A DNA stretch of 64,000 nt from Erinaceus europaeus (lineage: Eukaryota > Chordata > Mammalia > Eulipotyphla > Erinaceidae). The stretch lies in contig NC_080166.1 of NCBI RefSeq assembly GCF_950295315.1, forward strand, positions 96,291,141-96,355,140, in the 5' to 3' direction. Both the position numbers and the translations under genes were made by a program. A model generated the notes under the pieces. It was not told where the DNA came from, did not search any database, and was given only the letters and a program-made list of their open reading frames with translations. Positions 43,243-53,877 of the stretch are shown piece by piece. Numbering within the stretch: position 1 is the first letter of the stretch; each line of letters begins with the position of its first letter.

Positions 43243-43305
43243 AAATTGTAAATGTTTCAACAACTGTATTTACTGTAAGCCACTAATCCCCCTCAATAAA
43301 AAATA
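43243..43305 (+). repeat. L1 extreme 3' end
   Basis: 'gtatttactgtaagccacta' and 'atccccctcaataaaaaata' match the last bases of the L1 3' UTR seen at 58080-58140. Confidence 0.7.
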
Positions 43306-43655
43306 AGTGCTGGGGGAGGATAAATTCCCTTTAGGGTGACTTCTAGCTCTTTAATTTGATAATCAAATTTATACTTCAATGGTTGCTTTGAAAGAATGGG
43401 AATTTAATTTACATAGAGGAAAAGGATTATTTGTGAGAAAAAAAAGAAGAAGAAAGAAAGAAAAAAGTTGGCCTAAATATGCAGAATTCACCACAAAGCA
43501 AGTGAGCAATGTACTGGATATTACATGTACTCTTTTAATTTCAGTAAAGAATGCTCTTGTTCTATGTAGTCACCTACATTTGTAATGCATTAATTATTCA
43601 TAACTACTAGATGAATGAATGCCTGACTTTACAGTTATGGGCTTAAAGAGTGAAG
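43306..43655. other. Unique sequence
   Basis: No repeat recognised apart from a purine-rich AGAAGAAAG run near 43440-43465. Confidence 0.5.
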
Positions 43656-43755
43656 AGGAGCATATTTAAGTTATTTGACCCAAAAAGCTTCATGAAATGA
43701 TTGATTGAACTGGGTTCATACCCATGTCCTTGTGCCCTGAATCCAATCCAATTTC
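43656..43755 (+). repeat. Possible MIR fragment
   Basis: 'taagttatttgacccaaaaag' and 'gaactgggttcatacccatg' follow the MIR order (gttaagtaacttgccc, then ggattcgaaccc). Confidence 0.5.
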
Positions 43756-44299
43756 TAGTCTTCTGCAGTAAGGGACTTCAGACACCCAACATGAATTGAT
43801 CCCTGGGTAAACAGAGGTTGGGGTAGGAAATAAACTTGATTGACACTGTAATTCAGTCTTGAGCTCAGAGGTGCTCAAATTGCTCCTAAAACTCATCAAC
43901 TGCCAAATGGCAGGTTACTACAGATGCCAATGTGTGACCTATTAGAATTCCTCAGGCAGACTGTTAGCCTTGAGTCTCCCAGGTTTCTGAATCCCAAACA
44001 CAAGCCCTTGTCCAATGTCAGTGCTAACCCTCCACCAAATATTGTTGGCAAAAAATTAAAGGGGGAAAAAAAAGAACAAAAAAAGGATGTCCTTTGGGAA
44101 TTATGTCATACAATTAATTCTGTAATGTTTTTCTTATGCTGCTGCCCTTCTTTGTGTTCATATCCAGAATGCCTTTGCCATTAAAGAAATCTACAGTCAT
44201 TAGTGATTTAGGTTGTCTAGTAGATGCCATTCTAAAGGAATGTTCTAGAAATGTCACAGTAAACCTCTAGTCTGTCTACATGTACACAACTAGTTGAAG
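43756..44299. other. Unique sequence
   Basis: No gene or repeat recognised. Confidence 0.5.
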
Positions 44300-44540
44300 A
44301 TATCTCTTCAATGTGAAGGACAACTATCAGAAGGTTTCATTCACACATGAGAAGACTAACACCAAGGAACTTGCAAAAGCAATGGTAATCAAACTGTTCC
44401 ACGGACTTCATGAGAACTGTGATAATTATAGGGTGGGGAGCTTACACTCACCATGTATGGCTGTGCAAATATACCCCTGAAACCTTGTAACTTGTTAAAA
44501 ATCTCTGTTAAAACATGAATTTAAAAAGGAGAAAAATAAG
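44300..44540 (+). mobile_element. Old L1 3' UTR fragment
   Basis: 'atacccctgaaaccttgtaac' followed by 'ctgttaaaacatgaatttaaa' and an A-rich end resembles the L1 3' pattern 'tacacctgaaaccttataac'. Confidence 0.6.
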
Positions 44541-45244
44541 ATATGGAAACTAAAAGGAACAAAGGTTTCTCTTTGCCATCGTAGAGCTTCTAACTCTTGC
44601 AAATAATCAGCAGTCTCCATGATTTTCTGGTCTTATTGACACCTGCTATTCTATTTTGGCTTCTCAAACACAAAAAGAAAACACAGTCAAGCCCAAAATC
44701 CATTTCTACTAATTGTGTGGTAAAACTGCTTTGGTACGCTAGGACCTGTCAGACGACAGCTTCTATAGCATCCTGTTCACTTTTGAGAAAAGCCAGGAGA
44801 TTAGGAAAACATAGCACAGGAATAGCTAGCTTTCAGTGGGATGTCAAGGAGAACAGACACAAAAGGTCTTAACATTTTCTCCATTGTTCAGTTTACAGAA
44901 GATCTTTTCCAGTTATGATAACAATGTGGTTTCCAGAGAGCAGCTCATTCAATTCTTCCAGCTATGTGATAGTGATAGATGTATTCCCACTACCTGTCTT
45001 CCTGAAATGACCTCATTTCTTAATATGTTTCACTTTCACAAGGATTGTCTAAATTTCAAAGGGTCACCATTGAAACATCCTCTGATTCACTTTTACTTCA
45101 CTCCATGTAGATACCTCCCTTGACTTGATGTGGCTCATTCAGTGCAGAAGGGGCTGGTCTTAAAACTCAGTCCTGCATATAACAAGCAGGCACACTATCC
45201 AAGTATATACCATTATACTTGACCCCTCAGTAACCCCAACTATA
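44541..45244. other. Unique sequence
   Basis: Frames at 44597-44872 and 44836-45123 are open for 91 and 95 codons, but no domain or splice context is convincing. Confidence 0.45.
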
Positions 45245-45345
45245 GACCTGTTTCATTTCAAAGATGGAAAAATTGAGGCTAGGTTCCTACCCCCAAGTCC
45301 ACACATGGAGGGGTGAACCCAGAGCTGTCTCATTTAATACCATTT
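45245..45345 (+). repeat. MIR fragment
   Basis: 'caaagatggaaaaattgaggc' and 'gtccacacatggaggggtgaa' follow the MIR core order. Confidence 0.65.
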
Positions 45346-46450
45346 TTTTTTTCATGTCTCTCCTGTCTTTCCAATAGCCTCAAACATCATCAATGCTTGC
45401 ATTTTATTTTCTCTGTGTGGGAAAGGCAGAAAAATAGCTTTCAGAGAGTTGTTGAGTATGGGGGTCTAAACTAGAGTGTTGAAATAACATTTAATGGTCC
45501 CTATTGTTTCAACATTCACACCTGTTCTTTACAACCTACAGTAAAAACTAAAAATTAAAAAAAATCTGTCAGTTAAATTAAGTTGCAGTTGTCTTTGACG
45601 TATAACATCTCATATTGCTAGTGGCTCTATTATCTGAATCAGCTTATTTTATTTCTATAATTCAATGTAACATGTTGCTTTCTATTTTCTATCCCCAGGA
45701 CACCCTTGTAAACAAGATGTTTCCTGTAATAGGTTTTTTTTTCCTGGTAAAAATCATTTAATAAGCAAATATCTCCAGTCCATGGTAATGTGTGCTGACA
45801 GCCTGCTAACCATATTTGAAATATGAAGGCAGAGTTTCCAAGATGACTCTAGCCAATTGCTTTAATACTTCAATAAAAAATAACTGGTATTAGAAGGTTC
45901 AATACTGAAGGCACATAATTTCAATCCTGGCTCATAAAACTTAATTTGGATTTATTTCAGGATAATGATCATTGAGAAAAGCATGTATTAGAATGGGCAG
46001 GCATCTGGGTAAGGACCACTAATCCTCTCTGAGAGCTTGCTGGGCTCCAGTAAGGTAGCTGGCAATATAGATACACACACCATTAATTATTTGCAGAAAT
46101 ATTTTCTGTGACATTGGTCTCAAGGTGCTCTGTGCAAATAGGCTACTCAGCAGAATTCCTGTCACACAGCACTCGGGTAAATGACTTTCCATCAGACTGA
46201 ATTCTCTTTGGCTTCTGATCACATGACCAAGTTTCATGGTGTCCCCTCTGCCCAATGGAGTCTTTTTTTTTTTTTTTTTGGTGATGGTGGGGGGCTGGGT
46301 GCATCTACAGCCTATAGAATTTTTGCTGTGCATGGATACTATTTCAGTGATTTACTGGAATGTGATGAATAAAAATACAGAGCATAAAATTAGTTTTAAA
46401 CAAGAGAATTTTGAAGCTGGTAGTGTCTTTTGAGGTTATCCTATCTTCCT
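45346..46450. other. Unique sequence
   Basis: No gene recognised; T19 at 46263-46280. Confidence 0.5.
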
Positions 46451-46454
46451 ATCT

Positions 46455-46712
46455 ATAGCTCTCAGTTTATGGATTAGATAAATGAAGTCTTCAAATTTAT
46501 GGCTTCCTAGGGTCACAAAGCTGGGGAATTCTTGAAGGAGTATTAGTTACATGAACCACCTTGGTTACACCAAACCACATGTCACAGCCATTGCTTAGCC
46601 AAAGTAACAAATCACATCTTACTAAGCAATCAACACTGTATGTTTTATCTCATTTAACTCTCAGAAGAACAGTCCTATAGCTATTTTATTTCCACTTTAT
46701 TAAGTGAAATAC
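46455..46712 (+). repeat. MIR fragments (two)
   Basis: 46455-46545 ('cagtttatggattagataaa', 'agggtcacaaagctgggg') and 46645-46712 ('ctcatttaactctcagaag', 'cagtcctatagctattttat') both read as plus-strand MIR. Confidence 0.65.
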
Positions 46713-46745
46713 TTAACATGACAGTTACTGTCACTTGAGTATATT

Positions 46746-47068
46746 CTCTCCTCTCTCTCTCTCTCTCTCTGCCTCCAGGGTCATGGCTGGGGCTTGGTAC
46801 CCATACTACGAATCTACAGTTCCTAGAGGTTATTTTTTCCCTTTCGTTGGTCTTGTTGTTTATCATTGTTGTTATTGCTGTCATTGGATAGGACAGAGAG
46901 AAATCGAGAGAGGAGGGGAAGAGAAAGATAGACACCTGCAGCCCTGCTACACCGCTTGTGAAGCGACGCCTCCTGCAATGGTGCAGCTGGGGCTCGGACT
47001 GGGATCCTTATGCCGGTCCCTGCATTTCGTGCCATGTGCGCTTAACCTACTGCGCTACTGCCTGGCCC
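46746..47068 (-). repeat. SINE-A' full length
   Basis: (CT)n, 'ctccagggtcatggctgggg', body with a short deletion of the AGACAGAGAGGGGG part, and head 'cttaacctactgcgctactgc'. Confidence 0.95.
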
Positions 47069-47294
47069 CAAGTACTGTCTTTTATCTCCCCATGATAGGT
47101 GTTTGCACACCAAACACAGCAGCAGCTATGTCTTCCTCCACCATTGTGCACTAGATCCCTAACATCCTTTCAAGCCCTTTCTACTTCCCCTGCTTTAAAG
47201 ACCTTGGATATGTTACAAGACGTTACAGGTAGCCCAAGTTTCACCCTCTATTTTCCCTTAAGTTCCTTCTATGAATGCTTAAGACTGCTGGTCT
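47069..47294. other. Unique sequence
   Basis: Nothing recognised. Confidence 0.5.
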
Positions 47295-47445
47295 ATATAT
47301 ACAAAATGTGATACTACTCAGTTGTGAAAAGTAATGGAATCTTTTCTTTTTCTACATCTTGGATGAAACCTGAAGAAATCATGTTAAGTGAGCTAAGCCT
47401 GAAGTAAGATGGTGAATACTAGATGACTTGATTACCAGAACACAG
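47295..47445 (+). mobile_element. L1 ORF2 3'-end fragment
   Basis: 'gatactactcagttgtgaaaag', 'catcttggatgaaacctgaag' and 'atcatgttaagtgagctaagc' are the standard L1 ORF2 end signature. Broken, no product. Confidence 0.8.
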
Positions 47446-47515
47446 AGGCTTAAAGCATTGAGACAATTTGCCTGGAGTCAGTCAATTAGTGTGTGGTAGC
47501 CTTGGGTCTTCAGCT
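47446..47515 (+). repeat. MIR fragment
   Basis: 'gaggcttaaagcattgagac', 'tttgcctggagtcagtcaatt' and 'agccttgggtcttcagc'. It may be the 3' half of the MIR at 46645. Confidence 0.6.
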
Positions 47516-47740
47516 AGGATAAAAAGCCCATTGCCCCTTGATGATGACTCTGAGATGAAATAAATTAAGTAAGCGAGGTACTGGCAGTGCATATATGTGA
47601 GCCAAGCATCTATGGTGGGAAAAATCTGTTTGGTCTTTCTCCATGAAACCAGACAAAGAATAACAAGCAATTTGAAGCATAGAAGTAAAGGTCACAAGAG
47701 AGGACAATGAAAGATTTCAAAATAAACTAGGGAGGAAGGT

Positions 47741-48053
47741 TTTATTTATTTATTTATGAATTTAATTATTTATTGCCACCAGGGTTATCACTGAGGCTTA
47801 GTACCAATACTGTGAATCCAACCACTCTTGGCAGTCATTTTTTCCTTTTTCTACTTTTTTAATCAATTAGGACAGAGAGAAAAATTGAGAAAGGAGGGGA
47901 AGATAGAGAGGAAGAGAGACAGATAGATAGATACCTGCAGACCTGCTTCAGCACTCGTGAAGTGTCCCCATATAGGTGGCGAGTGGGGCTTCAAATCCAG
48001 GTCCTTGAGAACCAAATATGTGCACTTAGTCAAATGTGCCACTGCCTAACCCT
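47741..48053 (-). repeat. SINE-A' (diverged)
   Basis: 'gccaccagggttatcactgagg', 'cctgcagacctgcttcagc' and head 'cacttagtcaaatgtgccactg'. Confidence 0.9.
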
Positions 48054-48089
48054 GCAGATTGTTTTCCTTTTTCCTGCAAGTTGTCTTTA

Positions 48090-48317
48090 TTTGTTTTTAA
48101 ATATTTACTTTTAAAGCTATCTTTATTTATTTACTGGATAGAGACAGAAATCGAGAGGGAAGGGGGCGATAGAGAAGAAGAGAGACAGAGAGACACCTGC
48201 AGCTCTGATTGACCACTCCAAAAGCTTTCCCCTTGTAAGTGGGGACCAGGTGCTCGAACTGGGGTCTTTGTGCATTGTAACATATGCACTCAACCAGGTG
48301 CACCACCACCTGGCCCC
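48090..48317 (-). repeat. SINE-B, full length
   Basis: 'tttatttactggatagagac', 'acctgcagctctgattgacc' and head 'actcaaccaggtgcaccacc'. TSD-like CAAGTTGTCTTTA (48077-48089) and CAAATTGTCTGTA (48319-48331), 11 of 13 identical. Confidence 0.94.
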
Positions 48318-48406
48318 TCAAATTGTCTGTATAAATATAGTTCAGTTTTAATTGCTTCAGACAGGGTCATCTGGCATTGACCATTTTGTGTTTAAGGAAT
48401 AGTAGT

Positions 48407-48627
48407 ATCTGGGTCAGGTGGTGGTGCACTTGGTTGAGTGCACATGTTATAGTGTGCAGAAGACCCAGGTTCTAGCCCCTGGGGGAAAGCTTCACAAATG
48501 GTGAAGTAGTCCTGCAGGTGTCTCTCTCTCTCCCTCTCTATCACCCCTTTCTGTCTCAATTTTTGCCTACGTCTATCCAATGAGTACATAAAGATAATTA
48601 AAAAATTAAAATAGATAAATAAAAAAG
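48407..48627 (+). repeat. SINE-B
   Basis: 'ggtcaggtggtggtgcacttgg', 'aggttctagcccctggggg', 'gtcctgcaggtgtctctc' and 'ctatccaatgagtacataa'. A short deletion after the B box is present. Confidence 0.93.
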
Positions 48628-50799
48628 AATTATACTATCATACTTTCTCAATATGTATTCTTCAAAATACATGCTGATTGTTAGGAAATATAAAGTAAGT
48701 TTGCATTTAATGGAAATGAGTGATAACTTAAAGCAGACTTCAAAGGCAAATGAAAAACATTATCATTCATCTTTTCTGTTAGCAGTGGAAGTTCGTAGTG
48801 TTTTTCATTTGGAAAATGAAACAATTAATTGATTTTGCCAAATTGTGCTGCTAAATAATAATTATTATACCCATTTTACCATAATTATCAAAAAATTTTT
48901 CTGAACCTGGTCAATAATATAATCACTATTCTCTATCCAATTGATTTTTTGCATCATTTTTAATGTATGACAACTTGTAGGGGCCTTTCTGTCTACAAAG
49001 TGATACACGATCTTTCTTTTTTAATCTTGTGAGACATATTGTCGCAAAAGTGATTTATGATCCTGCTTGAGTAACCTTGGACATGTCTCTATCTTATACA
49101 TTATTGATAAAATGATTCAGATTTTATAAGCTGAGATTTGAAAAACACTGTCATGTGGAAACCCCAAAATGATAGTTTTTGGAAAGGTATAATTACTCCA
49201 ATGATGAAAAAAGTCAGACATTTTTCATAAGTTCAATTTTGTCATGCTCTCAAGCTGGGAAAGGGCATTAATAATAATTGTTGAAAGTAAATTATCCTCT
49301 CAAGGACTAGAGATAAATGTGTGATGGTGAGACTCTCCTAGAGAGTAAACTACAAACTATGCCTAGAGGAAATCATACAACTTCATTTTTTTCCCCCTTT
49401 TCATCTACCCTTTTAATACACTAGTTGGTGAGTGTAAGTCAGTTGAAGAAAAGCATCTCTTGTGTGTCTGCAACATGCCAGCCACTTCTATCAACTGCAG
49501 ACCCTGAAAAGTCCACTGGATCTTCCTATCAGCCAGTTAACTCCCAGCTTAGTGCTTTTTTTCTCCATGAACCTTCAGACTGGGTTCATTGTTCTACACT
49601 CTGTGTTTATTTAGCCTTTCACTTGTATATCTGCCATACTAAAGAATCCTTCTTCAGATTCTACATATGTAATGTAATATATAATCAAATACAGACCTTA
49701 ATTTTTTTGAGCTTTACTTAACATAGAAGTTTTAGATGCACCACACAATGAGTTGATGTTTATACAGACTGAAAAACTAATCAGAGTAAATGTAGTTAAC
49801 ATTTGTCACCATAACTGAAGTATATATTTACTTGTTCATTATAAGTCTGTCACCTTTAACTGATTATACACTAAGCAAATAGGCCCTACTCACTACAGAT
49901 TTCTTCTCCACATGGAAAAATTGGTGAACTTATAAAAACAAGTCATAAGAATTTGCTGAGTTAATGAGCAAGATAGTATAGAATCATGAGCCTATAATCT
50001 CTTGCATACATGAAGTTTAAAAATTTCATGAATTCTATGAAAGGTACCATTGACAAATGAATACATTTTTTCTGACCTTTAATTTGCCAACAAATAAAGG
50101 GAAGTAATTGGGCTCTCTAACTGCTGATATCCTTATTTTCTCTAAGATTTGGATGCTTTATCCCTAGTTTATTTTTCTGAGGAAATAATCAGTCTCAGAC
50201 TGACAAACTTCCAAACTTTACATGAATCTAAATTAACCATAAGAATCACTACAATAATAGAGTGCCTGCTATGGAGAAGATGTATCTACATAGAAAAGGG
50301 CTAGGGATGGATCCTCACACCACCTACCCACCTGTCCATCATTCCACTGGGGCAGTTAGTAAATGTCTAGGCAGTAAGTCTAGGCAGTTACCAGAACCAC
50401 CTCTATACCCTTCACAGTTGCTACTAATTTTAGTTTTATAACCTCTGAATTCTCGCCATTTCTCTTGAGCTTATTCTTAAGGATCTGACACTATATAAAT
50501 TCAAAGGTATAAATTGATTCTTAACATCAAGCATTCTAATGCTTAGGTTTGGCTCCTTATTTTGAGAACTGTCAAAATTCATCAGTTTTATTCTGTGTGC
50601 TGAGAATATTAACTTTGGTTAGACATTATCTTTCTATCTTCAAAGATGGCTGCAAATTACACTAAATTAAATAGATTTGAGAGTAAAAGAAGAATTTACC
50701 TATTAGTGGTTTCATGGCAGGAGCAGATGTTTCTGAAAATTCTTTGTAAATATGGGAGTATAACTTTTAGTTATACACTATGATATTTGCAGATCTCTC
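48628..50799. other. 2.2-kb SINE-free unique block
   Basis: No gene, RNA gene or repeat recognised. The 48640-49330 part is AT-rich, rich in ATTA/TAAT cores, and non-repetitive. It is a candidate conserved non-coding region by inference only. Confidence 0.5.
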
Positions 50800-50836
<37 letters not shown>

Positions 50837-50876
50837 CACACACGCATGCACGCACGTGCACACACACACATACACC
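50800..50876. repeat. (CA)n compound microsatellite
   Basis: CA units with TACA, CGCA and TGCACG interruptions; the CpG-containing units are (CGCA)-type variants. Confidence 0.95.
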
Positions 50877-51340
50877 CTACAGAAAAATAAGAACTTCACA
50901 GATAGATTATTCTTCTTGTAAAAAGAGATGCAGATGTTCTATTGCTGTGGTGTTTGTGTATAAATGCTAAAAGGCAAAAAGTACAAGCTGAGTTGTGTTA
51001 TGGGGAATTCTTCGAAGTAAACTGGGACTGCACATTTTGGGACCATAGATTGGGAAGAAAATAACTACTGTTTCCAGTCTGGTATGGAAGAAACAGGACC
51101 CACATTTCTCCTATGTTACTGTTGCCTGGCTAAAACCACTTGTTGGCTAGTGGGAAGACACACTGCAATTTCTTCCTTCCATTCTTTCTAAATATCTTTT
51201 CCTCATGCCTTTATAAACAGCAACGACTTTACTAAAAGAGAACCTAGGTGTAAAGTTTTCGTTGACAGTGCAATCCCACTTCCTCTTTTCATCACCAGGG
51301 CAGAAATAAACATAACAACTTTGCTGTTGTTGAAACAAAA
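50877..51340. other. Unique sequence
   Basis: Nothing recognised. On the minus strand two frames of about 148 codons (51147-51652) overlap the SINE and do not resemble known proteins. Confidence 0.5.
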
Positions 51341-51342
51341 TA

Positions 51343-51575
51343 TAGGGCTGGCAAAATAGTGCACTGTCAGAAAAGTTATGACATGTTTTCCTATGCAAAA
51401 AAGCATCATGACTTTTCTGACAAAGCAAAAGTTCACTTGGAGAGTGGGCTGCTTTGCCAAATGCATGGCACATGTAGGACACAGGTTGGGCATGTCCTCT
51501 AGTGTACTGAAAGAAGTTTCGGTGCTGTGGTTTCTTTCTTTCTCTGTGTCTGTCTGTCTCTCTTTCTTGCAGTAA
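51343..51575 (+). repeat. SINE-F with embedded inverted repeat
   Basis: 'ggctggcaaaatagtgcactg', then an inverted repeat (51365-51422), then the head again ('aaagttcacttggagagtggg'), 'ctgctttgccaaatgcatgg' and 'gtttcggtgctgtggtttc' with CT repeats. It appears to have a partly duplicated head. Confidence 0.75.
51365..51422. other. 17-bp inverted repeat (hairpin)
   Basis: Arms 51365-51381 and 51406-51422 are reverse complements at 16 of 17 positions (TGTCAGAAAAGTTATGA / TCATGACTTTTCTGACA) with a 24-nt loop. Confidence 0.88.
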
Positions 51576-51727
51576 CGCCAGAGATGGCAACAAAAAGAGA
51601 AGGAAATCAAAAGAAATATATATTTATGGCCTGTTAAAATGAAATTGGTCAAGTTCAGATCAAGTCTGCTATAGATGCATTTTCATTCTCTAGGATGGAG
51701 CATGAAACACACAGATGACCTTTTCTT

Positions 51728-51915
51728 TTTATTATTTATTAGACAGAGACAGAAATTGAGGAGGAGATAGAAGGGAAAAAGACAGAGAGGTACTTGCAGC
51801 CTTACTTCATCACTCATGAATCTTTCCACCTGCAGGTAGGGACCAGGGGCTTAAACCTGTGTCCTTGCACACTATAATGTGTGTGCTTAACTAGGTGCAC
51901 CACTGCCTGGCCCCA
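51728..51915 (-). repeat. SINE-B, full length
   Basis: 'ttattagacagagacagaaat', 'ccttacttcatcactcatga' and head 'ttaactaggtgcaccactgcc'. A perfect 13-bp TSD ATGACCTTTTCTT lies at 51715-51727 and 51920-51932. Confidence 0.95.
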
Positions 51916-52317
51916 ACAAATGACCTTTTCTTGTGTTTTCTTAATCCATATCCAAGAATTAATAATCAGGGTGTTCTGCTAAGAAGCTTAAGAAGCACTC
52001 ACAGTTCTAAAGAGTGTTAAGAAACTTAAATCTGAGATTTGACTGATTAAAAATCTGGATCTTCTAGACCATATTTGAAAAGATGGTAATGGCTATATAA
52101 AAACAGCATCTATAGGACACCAATTCAGTATATGCTTGTATAAGATAGAAAGAAGGAAGTCAGGTGGTAGCACAGTGGGTTAAGCGCACGTGGCGCGAAG
52201 CACAAGGACCAGCATAAGGATCCTGTTTTGAGACCCTTGGCTCCTCATCTGCAAGGGAGTTGCTTTACATGCAGTGAAGCAGGTCTGTAGGTGTCTATCT
52301 TTCTCTCCCCCTCTCTG

Positions 52318-52383
52318 AGATCATGCCATATTCATCCTTCTGTTGCTGACTTACTTCACTTAACATGAATTTTTCAAGGTCCA
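52318..52383 (-). mobile_element. 66-bp L1 ORF2-end scrap inside SINE-A
   Basis: The minus strand reads 'ccttgaaaaattcatgttaa', 'gtgaagtaagtcagcaac' and 'gaaggatgaatatgg', the usual L1 ORF2-end signature. SINE sequence CTCTCCC...CTG is duplicated on both sides (52303-52317 and 52384-52394), so it is an insertion. Confidence 0.85.
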
Positions 52384-52461
52384 CTCTCCCGCTGTCTTCC
52401 CCTCCTCTTCCCATTTCTCTCTGTCCTATCCAACAACAATGACATCAATAATAACTACAAC

Positions 52462-52947
52462 TGTCGGGCATTAAACCAGCTCCCCCTGCTCCATGCTGCA
52501 TTGCTGACAGTATGGCCTATTTACATAAACATTGTTTTGCCTGATCTATCTTCTTTCTACTTTGAGACCCACCCTGCCAGCAGGGTATATTAATCCCACC
52601 AGTTAAAACCATCGAAACAGTTGTTAAGGACGCTTCCACCTTCTCAGTATGCCTTTTGCCTCTCTACACCCCCTTTATTAGCCATCTCCATTCCGACTTG
52701 CCACTTGCAGTTTTATCCCATAAAAACCCACTTCTGTTCCTGGTTGCGCTCTCTTTTCTCTCCTGTGTCCTGACCTGCAGAAGGGCTGGCATGCAGAGCG
52801 GGAGGCGGCCATTGTGGTTTTGTGCCATGTAGCTTAACCCGCTGAGCTCACACCCGACTCTGGGGTGTCCGCATGAATAAAGAATTGTATTACCACGCTG
52901 CCACGAGTTCCTGGATCCTCTCTCCTGCCTGCAATGCTAGCCCGGCA
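52462..52947 (+). mobile_element. Solo LTR, class II type, nested in SINE-A
   Basis: TGTCGGGCAT...TAGCCCGGCA, 486 bp. A perfect 6-bp TSD TACAAC lies at 52456-52461 and 52948-52953. Short inverted ends (TG-CGGGC / GCCCG-CA). One ATTTACATAA lies at 52519-52528, a CATAAAAAC TATA-like box near 52719 and AATAAA at 52876-52881. The U5 ('gcatgaataaaga', then 'gagttcctggatcc') is distantly like the LTRs at 18.8 and 31.4 kb, so they probably share a family. Confidence 0.92.
52818..52860 (-). repeat. Antisense SINE-A head embedded in LTR
   Basis: 'ttgtgccatgtagcttaaccc', 'gctgag' and 'cacccgactc' match the complement of the SINE-A head ('gccacatgcgcttaaccc', 'gctgcgctac', 'cgcccgactcc') over about 43 bp within the LTR body. 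Confidence 0.8.
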
Positions 52948-53204
52948 TACAACAACAACAAAAACCAGCAAGGGTAACAAAAGGGGGAAATAAATCAATA
53001 AAAATTTAAAAAGATAGAAGACTTCTGAAAGATTCTGCTGGACTAAAACTATTTCTTCTTGGCTGGTAATAAAAAGTACATAACTTCTTATAAAGCACTG
53101 TAACAAGAAACAATTTCATATATTCTTGAAAATATATTAGGAATTCCATTTAATTCTATTTTTCTGTTTCATGTATAATGTCTACATTAAAAATTATCTA
53201 TCAG

Positions 53205-53620
53205 GTCAGCAAGTTATTTCACTTGGACAGTTCACTGCTTGGGGCCAGGTGGTGGTGCACCTGGTTAAAGTGCACACTATACAGTGTGCAAGGACCTGGG
53301 TTCAAGCCCCTGATCCCCACCTGAAGGGGGAAAGTTCCACAAGTGGTGAGGAAGAGCTTCAGGTGTCTCTTTGTCTCTCTCCCTCTCTAACTCTCCTCTC
53401 CTCTCAATTTCTCTCTGTCTCTATCCAATAATAAATTAAAACTAGAAAGATAGTGCACTGCTTTACCATGTACACAGCTCAGATTTGAGCCTAATCTCCA
53501 GTACATTGGCAGAAACTTTGGTGCTATGGCATCTTCTCCCTCCTTTGTCTCTACTTCTGTCTCTGATTAGCCCGATGTTGTGAAACCCTGTTGATGTGAC
53601 AATAAAAGAAAAAAAAAAAG
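53205..53620 (+). repeat. SINE-F split by SINE-B
   Basis: Head 53205-53240 ('caggtcagcaagttatttcac'), remainder 53453-53620 ('tagtgcactgctttaccatg', 'gagcctaatctccagtac', 'ggtgctatggcatcttctcc', A-rich end). Split by the SINE-B at 53241-53452. Confidence 0.88.
53241..53440 (+). repeat. SINE-B nested in SINE-F
   Basis: 'ggggccaggtggtggtgcacc', 'gggttcaagcccctgatcc', 'gagcttcaggtgtctc' and 'ctctatccaataataaatt'. AGTTCACTGCTT (53228-53239) and AGTGCACTGCTT near 53452-53463 are its TSD. Confidence 0.94.
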
Positions 53621-53877
53621 CTAATCAATTTGAAGCTGAAAGGATATGATTAGTACTGAACACAACTATTATTTATGACATAGAAGAAAGCTTCAAAATT
53701 AGGAAAAGCCTCTGAAAGATTCTGAAGAAAAAAGAAGGGGAGAGAGAGAGAGAATATGAGAGAGAAGTCAGGAGAAAAAAGCTTCTATAATCTTCTGAAT
53801 GAAGTTTTTAACAAATGAGGTGAATACATTAAACTCAATCATGCTCATTCAAAGGATGAATATATACTTATATTTGA
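53621..53877. other. Unique sequence
   Basis: Nothing recognised; GA-rich patch at about 53735-53765. Confidence 0.5.

Larger units (their letters stand above)
52152..53010 (+). repeat. SINE-A split by LTR and by L1 scrap
   Basis: Head 'gtcaggtggtagcacagtgg' to 'ctccccctctctg' at 52317; L1 scrap 52318-52383; body 52384-52461; solo LTR 52462-52947 plus TSD; tail 52954-53010 ('caaaaaccagcaagggtaac'). TSD-like AAGATAGAA lies at 52142-52150 and 53011-53019. Confidence 0.93.

Noticed and set aside
46236..46433. Frame starting in a T run with a Phe-rich stretch
   Set aside because: Poly(T) translation artefact with no recognisable family.
51147..51652. Two overlapping minus frames of about 148 codons
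   Set aside because: They overlap a SINE-F and its hairpin. No domain is recognisable, and frames are open by chance in low-stop sequence.
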